NCBI GenBank assembly: GCA_003246575.1
Contig: QJZZ01000001.1
Span: forward strand, 219,978 to 283,977
DNA from: Candidatus Saccharimonadota bacterium
GTDB lineage: Bacteria > Patescibacteriota > Saccharimonadia > Saccharimonadales > Saccharimonadaceae
Direction: 5' to 3'
Length of the DNA: 64,000 bases
A program made the position numbers and the translations under genes. Shown in pieces: positions 33,464-42,331 of the stretch (the stretch's first letter is position 1; every line of letters begins with the position of its first letter). The notes beneath the pieces were generated by a model, which was given only the letters and a program-made list of their open reading frames with translations, had not been told where the DNA came from and searched no databases.

Positions 33464-35122
33464 ATGAATATTGCTGAGGATTTGAAAAAAGTCATCAAGG
33501 GCGACGTCGACGCCAGCGATGAAGCGCGCGAGTTTTATAGCCATGACGCGAGCCTGTTCGAGCTCGTACCTGAGGTGATTGCGTTTCCGAAAGACGCTGA
33601 TGATGTCAAATCAATCGTTCGCTACGTTATCGAGAACAAAAAAGACGATCCGTCGCTCAGTGTAACGGCTCGTAGTCAGGGCACCGACATGAGCGGTGCC
33701 GCGATCAACGAATCTATCATCATGGATACGAACAAATACATGAAGCGTATCTGGGAGGTTTCGAGCGTATCGGCTCGTACTGAGCCAGGTGTGCGTTATC
33801 GAGATTTCGAAGTTGAAACCCTCAAGCACGGCGCCTACATGCCGAGCTACCCGGCAAGCCGCGAGCTCGCCGGTATGGGCGGCATCGTCAATAACAACTC
33901 TGGCGGTGAAAAATCTCTCAAATTCGGCAAGACGGCCAACTACGTCAGCGAGATGAACGTCGTGCTCTCTGATGGCAACGAGTACACCATCAAGCCACTC
34001 AAAAAAGCTGAGCTCGTGCGCAAGATGAGCCAGGGTGACTTTGAAGGCAATCTCTACAAAGAAACGTTTGAATTACTCGAGAAGAACTACGATGTCATCA
34101 AGGCAGCCAAGCCTGGTGTCAGCAAGGACTCGACCGGCTATCACCTATGGGATGTCTGGGATCGCGATACGGGCATCTTCGACCTGACGAAGCTCTTTGT
34201 CGGTGCGCAGGGAACGCTTGGCATGATGACCGAGGCGAAGCTGAGCCTCGTCCCAGAGCAGAAACACACGGGTCTCCTCGTACTCTTTTTGCATGATATC
34301 GACAAACTCGGCAAGCTTATCCCGACAGTGCTCAAGTATAATCCTGTGACATTCGAGAGCTTTGATGACCAAACGTTGTGGCTGTCGATTAAGTTCTTGC
34401 CAAGTTTCTGGAAAATGCTCGGTACCAAGCGCTTCATCAAGCTGCTCTTCAGTTTGATTCCAGATGGCCTACAGTTAATTCACGGCATACCGAAGCTCAT
34501 CCTGATGGTTGAGTTCAATGGTGATACCGAAGAGGCGGTGCGCAAGCAAATCCATGACTTGCACGGCGAGCTCAAACACTATCGTGCACGCTACGAGATT
34601 AATGGGTTTGAAGAGACCCCAACGGCAGGCAAGAGTGAGAAGTTTTGGGTAATGCGCCGCAACAGCTTCCAGATTCTCAGGAGCAAGGTCAAAGATAAGC
34701 ACACGGCGCCATTTATCGACGACCTGATCGTGCCACCAGAAAACCTGCCAAAATTCTTCCCGAAGTTGCGTAAGATTATTAAGAAGTACAATCTGTTCGC
34801 GACTATCGCTGGCCACATGGGCGACGGCAACTTCCACATCATCCCGCTCATGAAGATTGAGGATCCGAAGGAACGTGCCAAGCTCGAGCCGTGCATGAAA
34901 GAGGTGAACACATTGGTGCTCAAATACGGCGGCTCTGTCAGTGGTGAACACAATGACGGCATGGTCCGCGGTCCGTGGCTCGAAGCACAGTATGGCAAAG
35001 AAGTTTTGGATATTTTCCGCGAGGTAAAGGCGCTCTACGACCCGCAAAACATCTTCAACCCGCACAAGAAGACTGATGCGTCGTGGGGCTACAGCTTCAG
35101 TCATATTCGCGAGAAATTCTAG
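33464..35122 (+). CDS. FAD-binding oxidase, glycolate/D-lactate dehydrogenase type
   Basis: A 552 aa flavoprotein of the GlcD/DLD (PCMH-type FAD) family. The FAD-binding domain covers about residues 15-230, with VTARSQGTDMSGAAINESII and SYPASRELAGMGGIVNNNSG. The C-terminal FAD-oxidase domain ends with GGSVSGEHNDGMVRGPWL and DPQNIFNPHKK, both typical. It should oxidise a 2-hydroxy acid such as D-lactate or glycolate. No iron-sulphur domain is present, so the electron acceptor is unclear. The ATG is 7 nt after a weak TACCAT box. Confidence 0.85.
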   Translation: MNIAEDLKKVIKGDVDASDEAREFYSHDASLFELVPEVIAFPKDADDVKSIVRYVIENKKDDPSLSVTARSQGTDMSGAAINESIIMDTNKYMKRIWEVSSVSARTEPGVRYRDFEVETLKHGAYMPSYPASRELAGMGGIVNNNSGGEKSLKFGKTANYVSEMNVVLSDGNEYTIKPLKKAELVRKMSQGDFEGNLYKETFELLEKNYDVIKAAKPGVSKDSTGYHLWDVWDRDTGIFDLTKLFVGAQGTLGMMTEAKLSLVPEQKHTGLLVLFLHDIDKLGKLIPTVLKYNPVTFESFDDQTLWLSIKFLPSFWKMLGTKRFIKLLFSLIPDGLQLIHGIPKLILMVEFNGDTEEAVRKQIHDLHGELKHYRARYEINGFEETPTAGKSEKFWVMRRNSFQILRSKVKDKHTAPFIDDLIVPPENLPKFFPKLRKIIKKYNLFATIAGHMGDGNFHIIPLMKIEDPKERAKLEPCMKEVNTLVLKYGGSVSGEHNDGMVRGPWLEAQYGKEVLDIFREVKALYDPQNIFNPHKKTDASWGYSFSHIREKF

Positions 35123-35141
35123 TCCGAGCGACAGATACAAA

Positions 35142-35168
35142 TTAGCACTCTTGACGACTGAGTGCTAA
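35142..35168. promoter_or_regulatory. Perfect CIRCE operator of dnaJ
   Basis: TTAGCACTC-N9-GAGTGCTAA. TTGACG (35151-35156) and TATACT (35174-35179) form the promoter with 17 bp spacing, and the ATG is 7 nt further on. HrcA control and leaderless start coincide, as at hrcA. Confidence 0.95.
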
Positions 35169-35186
35169 TTTTTTATACTGGAAACA

Positions 35187-36296
35187 ATGAGTGAAAAACG
35201 TGATTATTACGAAGTTCTTGGTGTCGCAAAAGGCGCCAGTGATGATGAAATCAAAAAGGCGTTCCGCAAGCTTGCCGTCAAATATCACCCCGACAAAGAG
35301 GGTGGTGATGAGACGAAATTCAAAGAGGCGAATGAGGCCTACGAAGTACTCAAAGATAAGCAGAAGCGCCAGCGCTATGACCAATTTGGCCACGCGGGTG
35401 TTGGCGGTGCATCTGGCGGCGGAGGCGGTAACCCATTCGAGGGCTTTGGCGGCTTCAATGGCCAGAACGTCAATTTTGACTTTGGTGATGGTGGACTTGG
35501 CGATATCTTCGGCCAATTCTTTGGCGGCGGATTTGGCGGACAGCAGCAACAGCGTGCCCGTCGTGGTCGCGATGTCGAGACAAGTGTTACGCTAACCTTC
35601 GAGGAAGCAGTCTTCGGTGTTGAGACGGATCTTCGCCTCAATATTGATGTTGAATGTGAGCACTGCCATGGCACAACCGTCGAACCTGGGTACGACATGA
35701 AAACCTGCCCGACCTGTAAGGGTGCAGGGCAACAGACTCGCGTCATGAACACGATGTTCGGTGCGATTCAGCAAGCGGTGACGTGTGAGACCTGTCGCGG
35801 ACGAGGTAAAGTTCCCGAGAAAGTCTGTACCGTCTGCCATGGCAGTGGCACCGAGCGACGCGAGCAGAAAATCACCGTCAAGATTCCAGCTGGCATCGAT
35901 GACGGCGCGACGATTCGTCTTCGTGAACGGGGTGAGGCGATTGGTGACGGCGCTCGCGGCGACTTGTTCGTTCATGTGCGCGTCAAGGCGCACAAGAAAT
36001 TCACGCGTGAAGGTGACTTGATCCTCTCTGAGGAGCATATCAGTATGGTAGATGCTGCGCTTGGTACGGAAATCGACGTCGAAACAGTCGATGGGGTGAT
36101 TCGTATGAAAGTCCCAGCCGGTACGCAGAGCGGTACGGATTTCAAGCTTTCGAACCATGGTATTCCGCACATGCGCCGCGAAACGCGCGGTGCGCACATC
36201 GTATCAATCATCGTCGACACCCCGACGAAACTCTCAAAAAAACAAAAAGAGTTGCTCGGTCAATTTGATACTGCCAAAAAACGCGGTATTTTCTAA
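35187..36296 (+). CDS. dnaJ: Chaperone DnaJ (Hsp40)
   Basis: A 369 aa co-chaperone that delivers substrates to DnaK and triggers ATP hydrolysis. The J domain has HPD at residues 34-36, followed by a Gly/Phe-rich linker (about 72-125). Four CxxCxGxG zinc repeats ([32 protein letters not shown]) come before the C-terminal substrate domains. The first repeat ends in GTT rather than GxG. It lies 9 kb from dnaK but shares its CIRCE control. Confidence 0.97.
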   Translation: MSEKRDYYEVLGVAKGASDDEIKKAFRKLAVKYHPDKEGGDETKFKEANEAYEVLKDKQKRQRYDQFGHAGVGGASGGGGGNPFEGFGGFNGQNVNFDFGDGGLGDIFGQFFGGGFGGQQQQRARRGRDVETSVTLTFEEAVFGVETDLRLNIDVECEHCHGTTVEPGYDMKTCPTCKGAGQQTRVMNTMFGAIQQAVTCETCRGRGKVPEKVCTVCHGSGTERREQKITVKIPAGIDDGATIRLRERGEAIGDGARGDLFVHVRVKAHKKFTREGDLILSEEHISMVDAALGTEIDVETVDGVIRMKVPAGTQSGTDFKLSNHGIPHMRRETRGAHIVSIIVDTPTKLSKKQKELLGQFDTAKKRGIF

Positions 36297-36301
36297 TAAT
36301 A

Positions 36302-36330
36302 TTGACTTTTCATCACTCTTGTGCTAAAAT
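36302..36330 (+). promoter_or_regulatory. Promoter of the peptidase-rimB-rimK operon
   Basis: TTGACT, a 17 bp spacer and TAAAAT with the ATG 6 nt later (36337). The CTTGTGCTA.AAT stretch matches the promoter at 2103. Confidence 0.7.
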
Positions 36331-36336
36331 ATTGTT

Positions 36337-37851
36337 ATGAATATTGAAAGCACAGTAGACACCGCTGCGCAGAACATAAAAATCGCCTACGCCGAAAAAC
36401 TCCGCCCAGATGAGACGCCGGAGATTGCTTTTCAGGCGTATGAAAAGTTCGAAGGTAGCCGTACCGATCGTAATGAACAAAAAAGCTTGTTTTTTGCTGG
36501 CGAAGTACGCAATCCTGCGCTTGATTATCCCTACCTAGACGAAGACTCACTGCATGCGGGTATTGCCGTCCTTGACCGAATCATGCATGAATCACAAGAG
36601 GTGTATGCTGATGACCAGGATGTCGCCGAGGCGGTATACAATACAATCGCTTATCGCATGGCTGAGATGTATATGCTTCTTGAAGCGAAGCGTATGAATG
36701 ATTTCGCTAGCGATCCGTCCTTCGATGACTTCAGGCTCTCAGCTGAGCGGTACCAGCGAGCGAATGAAGAACTATATGGTGTGCCTGATGTAGCGCTTGC
36801 TGATAAGGTGCTAGGTGAAATCATAGGCCAGGCTCGATCGAAAGACCTACACCCTGCAACCCAGAAGCTTCTCGATGAAGTGATTAACGGATTCGATACT
36901 GAAGTCGCTGGTGAGACTATCCATGTTGACGGTATGGGCGAGCCATCGGGTGAACGTCTACCGAGTGACGTATCTGAGCGCGTTGCCGTCCTTGCGGAAA
37001 TCCTCGAAGAGGATACTGCGGATGTTAAACAATCAATCCAACAGTATTGGGACACGGTGATCGTGCCCCGCGATGGCGCAGATGAGTTCACGGTCACCGA
37101 TATGGCTGCGGTCTTTACTGCGACACATGAGCTTCGTGATCCTACGAATGCATCACGCATCAATATCATCATTAAAGATGGTGCAACGCAGCTTTCGTGG
37201 GATACGCCTTCAATGTCAATCCAGGTTGGCTCGGAGCGCGCCTCAATCAAGTCGGTAGACGAGATGTATGCCAAGGTAAAACACGAGTATGTCAAACATG
37301 CGGGCGGGGCGGTTCATGGGCTTGCGACTGAGTTGCCAATCCTCGGCACCGGCGTTTACTCTGACTTTGACGAGGGCGAATCTGCGGATTACCTGACATT
37401 CGAAGAAGGGATCGCGGTGCTGTGTGAACTTGCCGGTGATGAAGGCTTCCAGAAATGGGAACCGCTGCACGTCAGTCGTTATCTGGCCGCAGTGACGGCA
37501 TACAAGGGTATGGATTTTCGTCAGTCATTTGAAATGAACTGGAGGGCACGCGTGCTCATGGTGGCGAAATCTGGCGAAGAGCCGACACCTGCTATGATTG
37601 AAAAAGAGCAAAAACAGGCGTACCTCTCTGTACTTCGCCTCAATCGCGGCACCCCAACCGCGCTCAGCGGCGGTCCAGTCCTAACGTTCAATAAGGATTT
37701 GGCGTACCTCACGGGTAAGATGAAAGCGCTTGATTTCCTTGAGGCGGCAGGTGAAGACAAGGATTTGATTCGTCTTGCATTGAAGACGAAGATCGACCCG
37801 ACGAATCATCGCCAGCTTGAATTGGCTAAAAAATATGGAGCTACGGTATAA
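36337..37851 (+). CDS. DUF1704/QEGLA-family metallopeptidase-like protein
   Basis: A 504 aa protein. HEYVKH at residues 316-321 is an HExxxH zinc motif, and TFEEGIAVLCE (EEGIA at 355-359) is the counterpart of the QEGLA motif that names the flavohemoglobin expression-modulating QEGLA family (DUF1704). Eukaryotic members (MATCAP) are tyrosine carboxypeptidases that act on protein tails. It is translationally coupled to rimB and rimK (TAATG), which add or control C-terminal glutamates. A role in trimming RimK products is plausible inference. Confidence 0.82.
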   Translation: MNIESTVDTAAQNIKIAYAEKLRPDETPEIAFQAYEKFEGSRTDRNEQKSLFFAGEVRNPALDYPYLDEDSLHAGIAVLDRIMHESQEVYADDQDVAEAVYNTIAYRMAEMYMLLEAKRMNDFASDPSFDDFRLSAERYQRANEELYGVPDVALADKVLGEIIGQARSKDLHPATQKLLDEVINGFDTEVAGETIHVDGMGEPSGERLPSDVSERVAVLAEILEEDTADVKQSIQQYWDTVIVPRDGADEFTVTDMAAVFTATHELRDPTNASRINIIIKDGATQLSWDTPSMSIQVGSERASIKSVDEMYAKVKHEYVKHAGGAVHGLATELPILGTGVYSDFDEGESADYLTFEEGIAVLCELAGDEGFQKWEPLHVSRYLAAVTAYKGMDFRQSFEMNWRARVLMVAKSGEEPTPAMIEKEQKQAYLSVLRLNRGTPTALSGGPVLTFNKDLAYLTGKMKALDFLEAAGEDKDLIRLALKTKIDPTNHRQLELAKKYGATV

Positions 37852-38279
37852 TGACGGATATGAATCGACAAGTTTTTGGTAGTTTAGCTACAGTTTCATT
37901 CCCAGAATATGGGGATGTCGATATTGTTGCGAAGGTTGATACCGGTGCATACGGATGTTCACTACACTGTGAGGATATCTCGGAGGATAATGGCGTACTA
38001 TCATTTCGTCCGTTTTCTACGGACGCTGAACTTGTTTCGACAACTCGCTTTACGACCAAGGACGTGAAGAGTAGCAATGGCGAGGTCGAAGGCCGATACG
38101 CGGTCAAAATGAGTTTTGACATCGATAGCCATCGCTATACCGAACTTGTGCGGCTGGCCGATCGTTCTCAGATGCGTCGCGATATGCTGATCGGGCGTAA
38201 ATTTTTGATAGACAATGATATACTCGTCGACGTAAAGTTGAGTATTGATCAAGACGTAGAGTACAAAGAGGAGGCGTAA
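37851..38279 (+). CDS. RimB-like retropepsin-type protease
   Basis: A 142 aa protein of the RimB/ATP-dependent zinc protease-like family (PF05618), which is in fact a retropepsin fold. The catalytic DTGA motif is at residues 30-33, and MLIGRKFLIDNDILVDV matches the family's GR.fL...f.VD ending. In Pseudomonas RimB works with RimK to control glutamylation of ribosomal protein S6. Its ATG overlaps the upstream stop and its stop overlaps the rimK ATG. Confidence 0.85.
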   Translation: MTDMNRQVFGSLATVSFPEYGDVDIVAKVDTGAYGCSLHCEDISEDNGVLSFRPFSTDAELVSTTRFTTKDVKSSNGEVEGRYAVKMSFDIDSHRYTELVRLADRSQMRRDMLIGRKFLIDNDILVDVKLSIDQDVEYKEEA

Positions 38280-39190
38280 TGAGGATTGCAATATTGAGCA
38301 ATGGCACAGGTAATTATTCGACGAAGCGCCTCAAGGAAGTGGCGATGGCTCGCGGACACGAAGTCAAAGTGATCAAATATCGTGAGTGTTATGCGAGTAT
38401 CGAAAAGAACAACCCGACAGTGCGATATCGCGGTGAAGATTTGAGCAAGTTTGACGCGATTATTCCACGTATTGCCAATAGCATGACGAGGTATGGTACG
38501 GCAATCGTGCGTCAGCTCGAAGCGCAGGGTGTGTACTCGGTATCGAGTTCGATTTCGATCACACGTAGCCGCGATAAGCTGCGCAGTATGCAGTTGCTTG
38601 CGAAGGCTGGCGTGGATATTCCGAAGACGGTCTTTAGCCGCAATTCGACTGATATTGATGACTTGATCGAAAAGATTGGCGGTACACCGGTTATCATCAA
38701 GCTAGCGCGTGGTACGCACGGCAATGGCGTGGTACTCGCGGAGACCAAAAAAGCAGCCAAGTCGGTACTGCAGGCATTTTACCTGTCTAATGAAGATGGC
38801 ACAAACATCTTGCTCCAAGAATTCGTCAAAGAATCGGCGGGAACGGACATCCGCGCCTTTGTCGTCGGTGGCCGCGTGGTTGCGAGTATGATGCGACAAA
38901 GTCTCGATGATGATTTTCGTTCAAATCTCCACAAGGGTGGCGAAGGCAAGTCTATCAAATTGACCGAAGAGGAACGCAAAATGGCTATTAAGGCAGCAAA
39001 GGCTATGGGGCTCAACGTTGCCGGTGTCGACATGATGCGATCGGCGCGTGGCCCATTGGTGCTCGAGGTCAATGCGAGCCCTGGATTTGGTATCGAAAAA
39101 TTGACCGGTCGCGACGTTGCGACACCGATCATCGAATACGTTGAGTTGAACGCCAAGCGCCGTCCGAAAAAAGACAAGATCGGTGCATGA
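38279..39190 (+). CDS. rimK: RimK-type glutamate ligase (ATP-grasp)
   Basis: A 303 aa ATP-grasp enzyme. An N-terminal pre-grasp domain (to about residue 95) is followed by the ATP-grasp core with GTPVIIKLARGTHGNGV, LLQEFVKES and LEVNASPGFGIE metal-binding residues. RimK adds glutamates to the C-terminus of ribosomal protein S6 and can make poly-alpha-glutamate. Length matches E. coli RimK. It is the last gene of the coupled three-gene operon. The true substrate here is unknown. Confidence 0.92.
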   Translation: MRIAILSNGTGNYSTKRLKEVAMARGHEVKVIKYRECYASIEKNNPTVRYRGEDLSKFDAIIPRIANSMTRYGTAIVRQLEAQGVYSVSSSISITRSRDKLRSMQLLAKAGVDIPKTVFSRNSTDIDDLIEKIGGTPVIIKLARGTHGNGVVLAETKKAAKSVLQAFYLSNEDGTNILLQEFVKESAGTDIRAFVVGGRVVASMMRQSLDDDFRSNLHKGGEGKSIKLTEEERKMAIKAAKAMGLNVAGVDMMRSARGPLVLEVNASPGFGIEKLTGRDVATPIIEYVELNAKRRPKKDKIGA

Positions 39191-39205
39191 CACCGGCTTC
39201 GCCTC

Positions 39206-39232
39206 ATGAGACAAACCGAAGGTTTTTCTCAT
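39206..39232. terminator. Terminator after rimK
   Basis: ATGAGACAAACC/GGTTTTTCTCAT arms with GAA loop; one internal mismatch. Confidence 0.6.
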
Positions 39233-39302
39233 CGCGCCGGGCGCGAAGTGAATTCACGTCTCGGGCTGCGCTTTTCCCTGAGAGCACTGCTATACTATAA
39301 GT

Positions 39303-39776
39303 ATGACCTTCTTGGCTGTTCTCGGCTTTTATTTCGCGGCACTCTTCTTGCTGTTTTTCATCAGTCGCCGCCATATTGGTATGCCTGCGCTCGGGTTGAC
39401 GGCTGGTGCTGTGCTCGCAAAACTGTGGACGGACGGATTGACGCCGGTGGTCGCGAACGCAGGGTTTGTCACTACGGTGCCACCGCTTCATAGCGTGGTT
39501 TCGGTTGCGCTGACGCTACTGCCGGCACTCATCGTGATGATGCGCGCCACCAAGGCGCATTCGATGCCGCATCAGGCATATAGTTCATTTGTATTTGCGG
39601 CGCTGGCGGTTATGCTGACGTATGGAGCATTTGCGAATGCCGTCGTACTCGATCAGACCAGCAGTGCGATTGTCCTCAAGCTTCTTCCGTATGATTCGGC
39701 CATCATCACCGTCTGTATCGGATTGGCACTGCTTGATGTCGTCTACCACCGCAAGAATCCAGTCGGCAAACATTGA
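39303..39776 (+). CDS. Polytopic membrane protein
   Basis: A 157 aa protein with about five hydrophobic helices and few charged residues. The ATG lies 6 nt after TATACT (39291-39296), so it is leaderless. No family recognised. It stands alone between rimK and tRNA-Lys. Confidence 0.68.
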   Translation: MTFLAVLGFYFAALFLLFFISRRHIGMPALGLTAGAVLAKLWTDGLTPVVANAGFVTTVPPLHSVVSVALTLLPALIVMMRATKAHSMPHQAYSSFVFAALAVMLTYGAFANAVVLDQTSSAIVLKLLPYDSAIITVCIGLALLDVVYHRKNPVGKH

Positions 39777-39801
39777 CATTTCACCTCTGATGGAGTACGA
39801 T
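39774..39801 (+). promoter_or_regulatory. Promoter of tRNA-Lys
   Basis: TTGACA (39774-39779) and TACGAT (39796-39801) with 16 bp spacing, about 22 nt before the tRNA. The -35 overlaps the end of the upstream gene. Confidence 0.65.
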
Positions 39802-39822
39802 TTTATATGTATCCGCTGACGT

Positions 39823-39899
39823 GGGCCCATAGCTCAGCCGGTTAGAGCACCTGCCTTTTAAGCAGGGTGTCGTGAGTTCAAGCCTCACTGGGCCCTCCA
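39823..39899 (+). tRNA. tRNA-Lys (UUU)
   Basis: Acceptor GGGCCCA/TGGGCCC, anticodon stem CCTGC/GCAGG with loop CTTTTAA (anticodon TTT), T arm GTGAG/CTCAC and encoded CCA. The discriminator base is T, whereas A is usual for bacterial lysine tRNAs. Confidence 0.93.
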
Positions 39900-39936
39900 A
39901 GTAAAGAGTCGACCATTCGGTCGGCTTTTTACTTGG
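39897..39936. terminator. CCA-anchored terminator of tRNA-Lys
   Basis: Begins with the tRNA CCA. CCAAGTAAAGAGTCGACC pairs with GGTCGGCTTTTTACTTGG (two wobble positions) around ATTC. It has the same 18 bp arm length as the two Met tRNA terminators, but no displaced 3' end copy follows. Confidence 0.8.
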
Positions 39937-40016
39937 TTGTATTTAGTGGCACTTTTATGAAATACCGCTTGTGCTATACTTTTAGTAGTAAGTAATCGAA
40001 CAAAGAGGATGGGCCG

Positions 40017-41129
40017 ATGTCGACGATGCGAACCAGTGCAAACACTCATCGTCGCGCGACTGGCTTCACTCTCGTTGAACTCCTCATAGTGATCGTGGTG
40101 ATCGCTATACTCGCCACCTTGGCCATTGTCGCCTATAACGGCGTTCAAGACCGTGCTCGTGTGACGACAATGCAGGCAGATCTCCGTAATACTTCATCGC
40201 AGCTCGCAGCCTACAACGCGGAAAATGGGGAGTACCCTATGTCGTTGCCGGGTGATGTTTCGGCAAGCGGTGACGATGTGTTTCAATATACGTCCGATGG
40301 ATCGACGTATTGCCTGACAGTAACAACGCCATCTTCGACGAGTAATTATCACGTTGACCAGACCGGTGTTTCGACAAGCGGATTGTGCGCCGGGCATAGT
40401 GCGACTCCTGGCGCAGTGGCGGATGGAACGTATATCCAGGATATTACGAATGCGAATTGTCCAGTGAGCCGAACGCGCGTTGTTGATGCGCGTGACAACC
40501 ATACGTACTGGGTGCAGCAGATGGCGGACGGAAACTGCTGGATGCTCACCAATCTCGGCTATGCAGGCGGCGGTACGAATACGTATGGTGATATGGTACC
40601 ATTGACGGACGGGACGAGTGGATCGAGCACCTATTCGGTCGCGAGCTATTACGTCGTACCGTCGACGACCAACTATTCAACTGAGCCGACAGCTCCGAAT
40701 ACGAGCACGGACGGCATGAGCTCCTATGGCTATTTGTATAACTGGTGTGGTGCTATGGGCGGGCAGGCGACGGCGGCGTGCTCGAGCTCGGCAACACCGA
40801 CGCCCGATCCGGGCATATCTATTTGTCCATCGGGGTGGCGCTTGCCGACGGGTAATGGTGGTGATGTTGCTGCATTTAACGCAGCGATCAATAGTGGCCT
40901 AACAGATTCTGCAGCAGGGTTACTCGATCCGTGGCTCGGTCAGTATGGTGGGTATTGGAATAGCTCTGGCTTTGCGTACCAAGATGCGCGCGGGTATTAT
41001 TGGACATCGACGCCGTATACCAGTGGCGGCACGAATGCATACAGCTTCTATTTCCAAGAATTTTATGTGAATATCGCACAGCTTAATATCAAGAACTATG
41101 CGTTTGCTGTGCGGTGTGTGGTTGGCTAG
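40017..41129 (+). CDS. FISUMP-domain type IV prepilin 4
   Basis: A 370 aa paralogue, cleavage at G16|F17, stem of the QDRAR type and FISUMP domain with VDARDNHTYWVQQMADGNCW, YGYLYNWCGAMGG and ICPSGWRLPTG. Codon choice appears more GC-rich than in the other copies, so it has diverged longer or has a different history. AGAGGA about 8 nt before the ATG is the ribosome site; TATACT is at 39975-39980. It is placed 8 kb from the first group, beside tRNA-Lys. Confidence 0.87.
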   Translation: MSTMRTSANTHRRATGFTLVELLIVIVVIAILATLAIVAYNGVQDRARVTTMQADLRNTSSQLAAYNAENGEYPMSLPGDVSASGDDVFQYTSDGSTYCLTVTTPSSTSNYHVDQTGVSTSGLCAGHSATPGAVADGTYIQDITNANCPVSRTRVVDARDNHTYWVQQMADGNCWMLTNLGYAGGGTNTYGDMVPLTDGTSGSSTYSVASYYVVPSTTNYSTEPTAPNTSTDGMSSYGYLYNWCGAMGGQATAACSSSATPTPDPGISICPSGWRLPTGNGGDVAAFNAAINSGLTDSAAGLLDPWLGQYGGYWNSSGFAYQDARGYYWTSTPYTSGGTNAYSFYFQEFYVNIAQLNIKNYAFAVRCVVG

Positions 41130-41160
41130 CGTGGGTGACTCTCTCTTTGCTGTAAGATAA

Positions 41161-41172
41161 TATGGTACCATA
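41161..41172. promoter_or_regulatory. Palindrome over the prepilin 5 promoter
   Basis: TATGGTACCATA is a perfect 12 bp palindrome overlapping TACCAT, a possible -10 that is 7 nt before the ATG at 41179. It could be an operator. Confidence 0.35.
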
Positions 41173-41178
41173 AGCTAT

Positions 41179-42297
41179 ATGAATAATCGTCGTTCTGGCT
41201 TTACTATCGTTGAACTCCTCATTGTTATTGTTGTGATTGCAATCCTGGCGGCAATTTCTGTTGTCGCCTACAACAGCATCCAAACACGAGCCCGTAATAC
41301 CGTCCTCCAATCTGACTTACGTAATGCCGCAACACAACTTGGTGCAGATAATGCTACTGACGGATACTATCCGTCTGGGAGCGTTGTTCCCTCGAACCTA
41401 GTGACCAGCGACACCAATAGCTTCCAATACACCTCGGACGGTGCCAACTACTGTCTTACAGCTACCTCATCAGTACCGGATGCCGGTACTTACCATATCG
41501 GCAGTGCAACAGGCACCGTACAGGAAGGTGCCTGTGACGGGCATGTAGCTGGAGGGTCGGGCGGTGGAACCCAACCGATCGCAATTGCAGACGGCTCCTA
41601 TATCCAGGACATCACTAGTGCCAACTGCCCAACCACTCGTACTCGAGCTGTCGATGCCCGAGATAACCATACTTACTGGGTTCAGCAGCTTGCTGATGGC
41701 AAGTGCTGGATGCTTACAAACCTTGCTTATGCAGGCGGCGGAACTAACACATACTCTGACGTCAAGACGCTGACGAACGGTACGAGCGACTCAACTACCA
41801 CGTATACGGTGGCAAAATACTATATTCCAGCTGGTGCAAATGTTACCACCGAGCCAACAGCTCCAAGTACAAGTACCGATGGCACGGGGCAATACGGATA
41901 CTACTATAACTGGTGTGCCGCTATGGGCGGACAGGCGACGGCAGCGTGTACTAGTACTACAACTCCAGCTCCTGACCCAAGCATCAGTATCTGTCCGAGT
42001 GGATGGAGGTTGCCAACGGGTGGAAGTGGCGGTGAAGCTGTCGCACTAAATACGGCGGTGAATGGCGGGGCAGCTTATTCGAATACGGGTTTGCGCACAA
42101 CGTGGCTGGGGCAGAGAGTGAACTTTTGGTACAACTCGTTTTCATCTTCCTACTATGGACAATACTGGACATCGACGCCATCAAATGGTTCGACATCAAT
42201 GATGTATGCGACGGATTCTCCGAGCGCGGGTAGTGTAAACACGGCGCAGGCGAACTCGAAAAACGGAGGTTTCGCGCTACGCTGTCTGGCCAGCTGA
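41179..42297 (+). CDS. FISUMP-domain type IV prepilin 5
   Basis: A 372 aa paralogue with the shortest leader (MNNRRSG|F, cleavage at G7). The stem is of the QTRARNTVLQSDLRNA type, as in prepilin 3, with YCLTATSSVPDAGTYHIGSA; the stem of the RCC1 pilin is the next most similar (NTTLQSDLRNA). FISUMP motifs are VDARDNHTYWVQQLADGKCW, YGYYYNWCAAMGG and ICPSGWRLPTG. The C-terminal loop is again different from all other copies. Confidence 0.87.
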   Translation: MNNRRSGFTIVELLIVIVVIAILAAISVVAYNSIQTRARNTVLQSDLRNAATQLGADNATDGYYPSGSVVPSNLVTSDTNSFQYTSDGANYCLTATSSVPDAGTYHIGSATGTVQEGACDGHVAGGSGGGTQPIAIADGSYIQDITSANCPTTRTRAVDARDNHTYWVQQLADGKCWMLTNLAYAGGGTNTYSDVKTLTNGTSDSTTTYTVAKYYIPAGANVTTEPTAPSTSTDGTGQYGYYYNWCAAMGGQATAACTSTTTPAPDPSISICPSGWRLPTGGSGGEAVALNTAVNGGAAYSNTGLRTTWLGQRVNFWYNSFSSSYYGQYWTSTPSNGSTSMMYATDSPSAGSVNTAQANSKNGGFALRCLAS

Positions 42298-42331
42298 GAC
42301 ACATAGTCGATAAGTGCGCTACAATGAGCAC

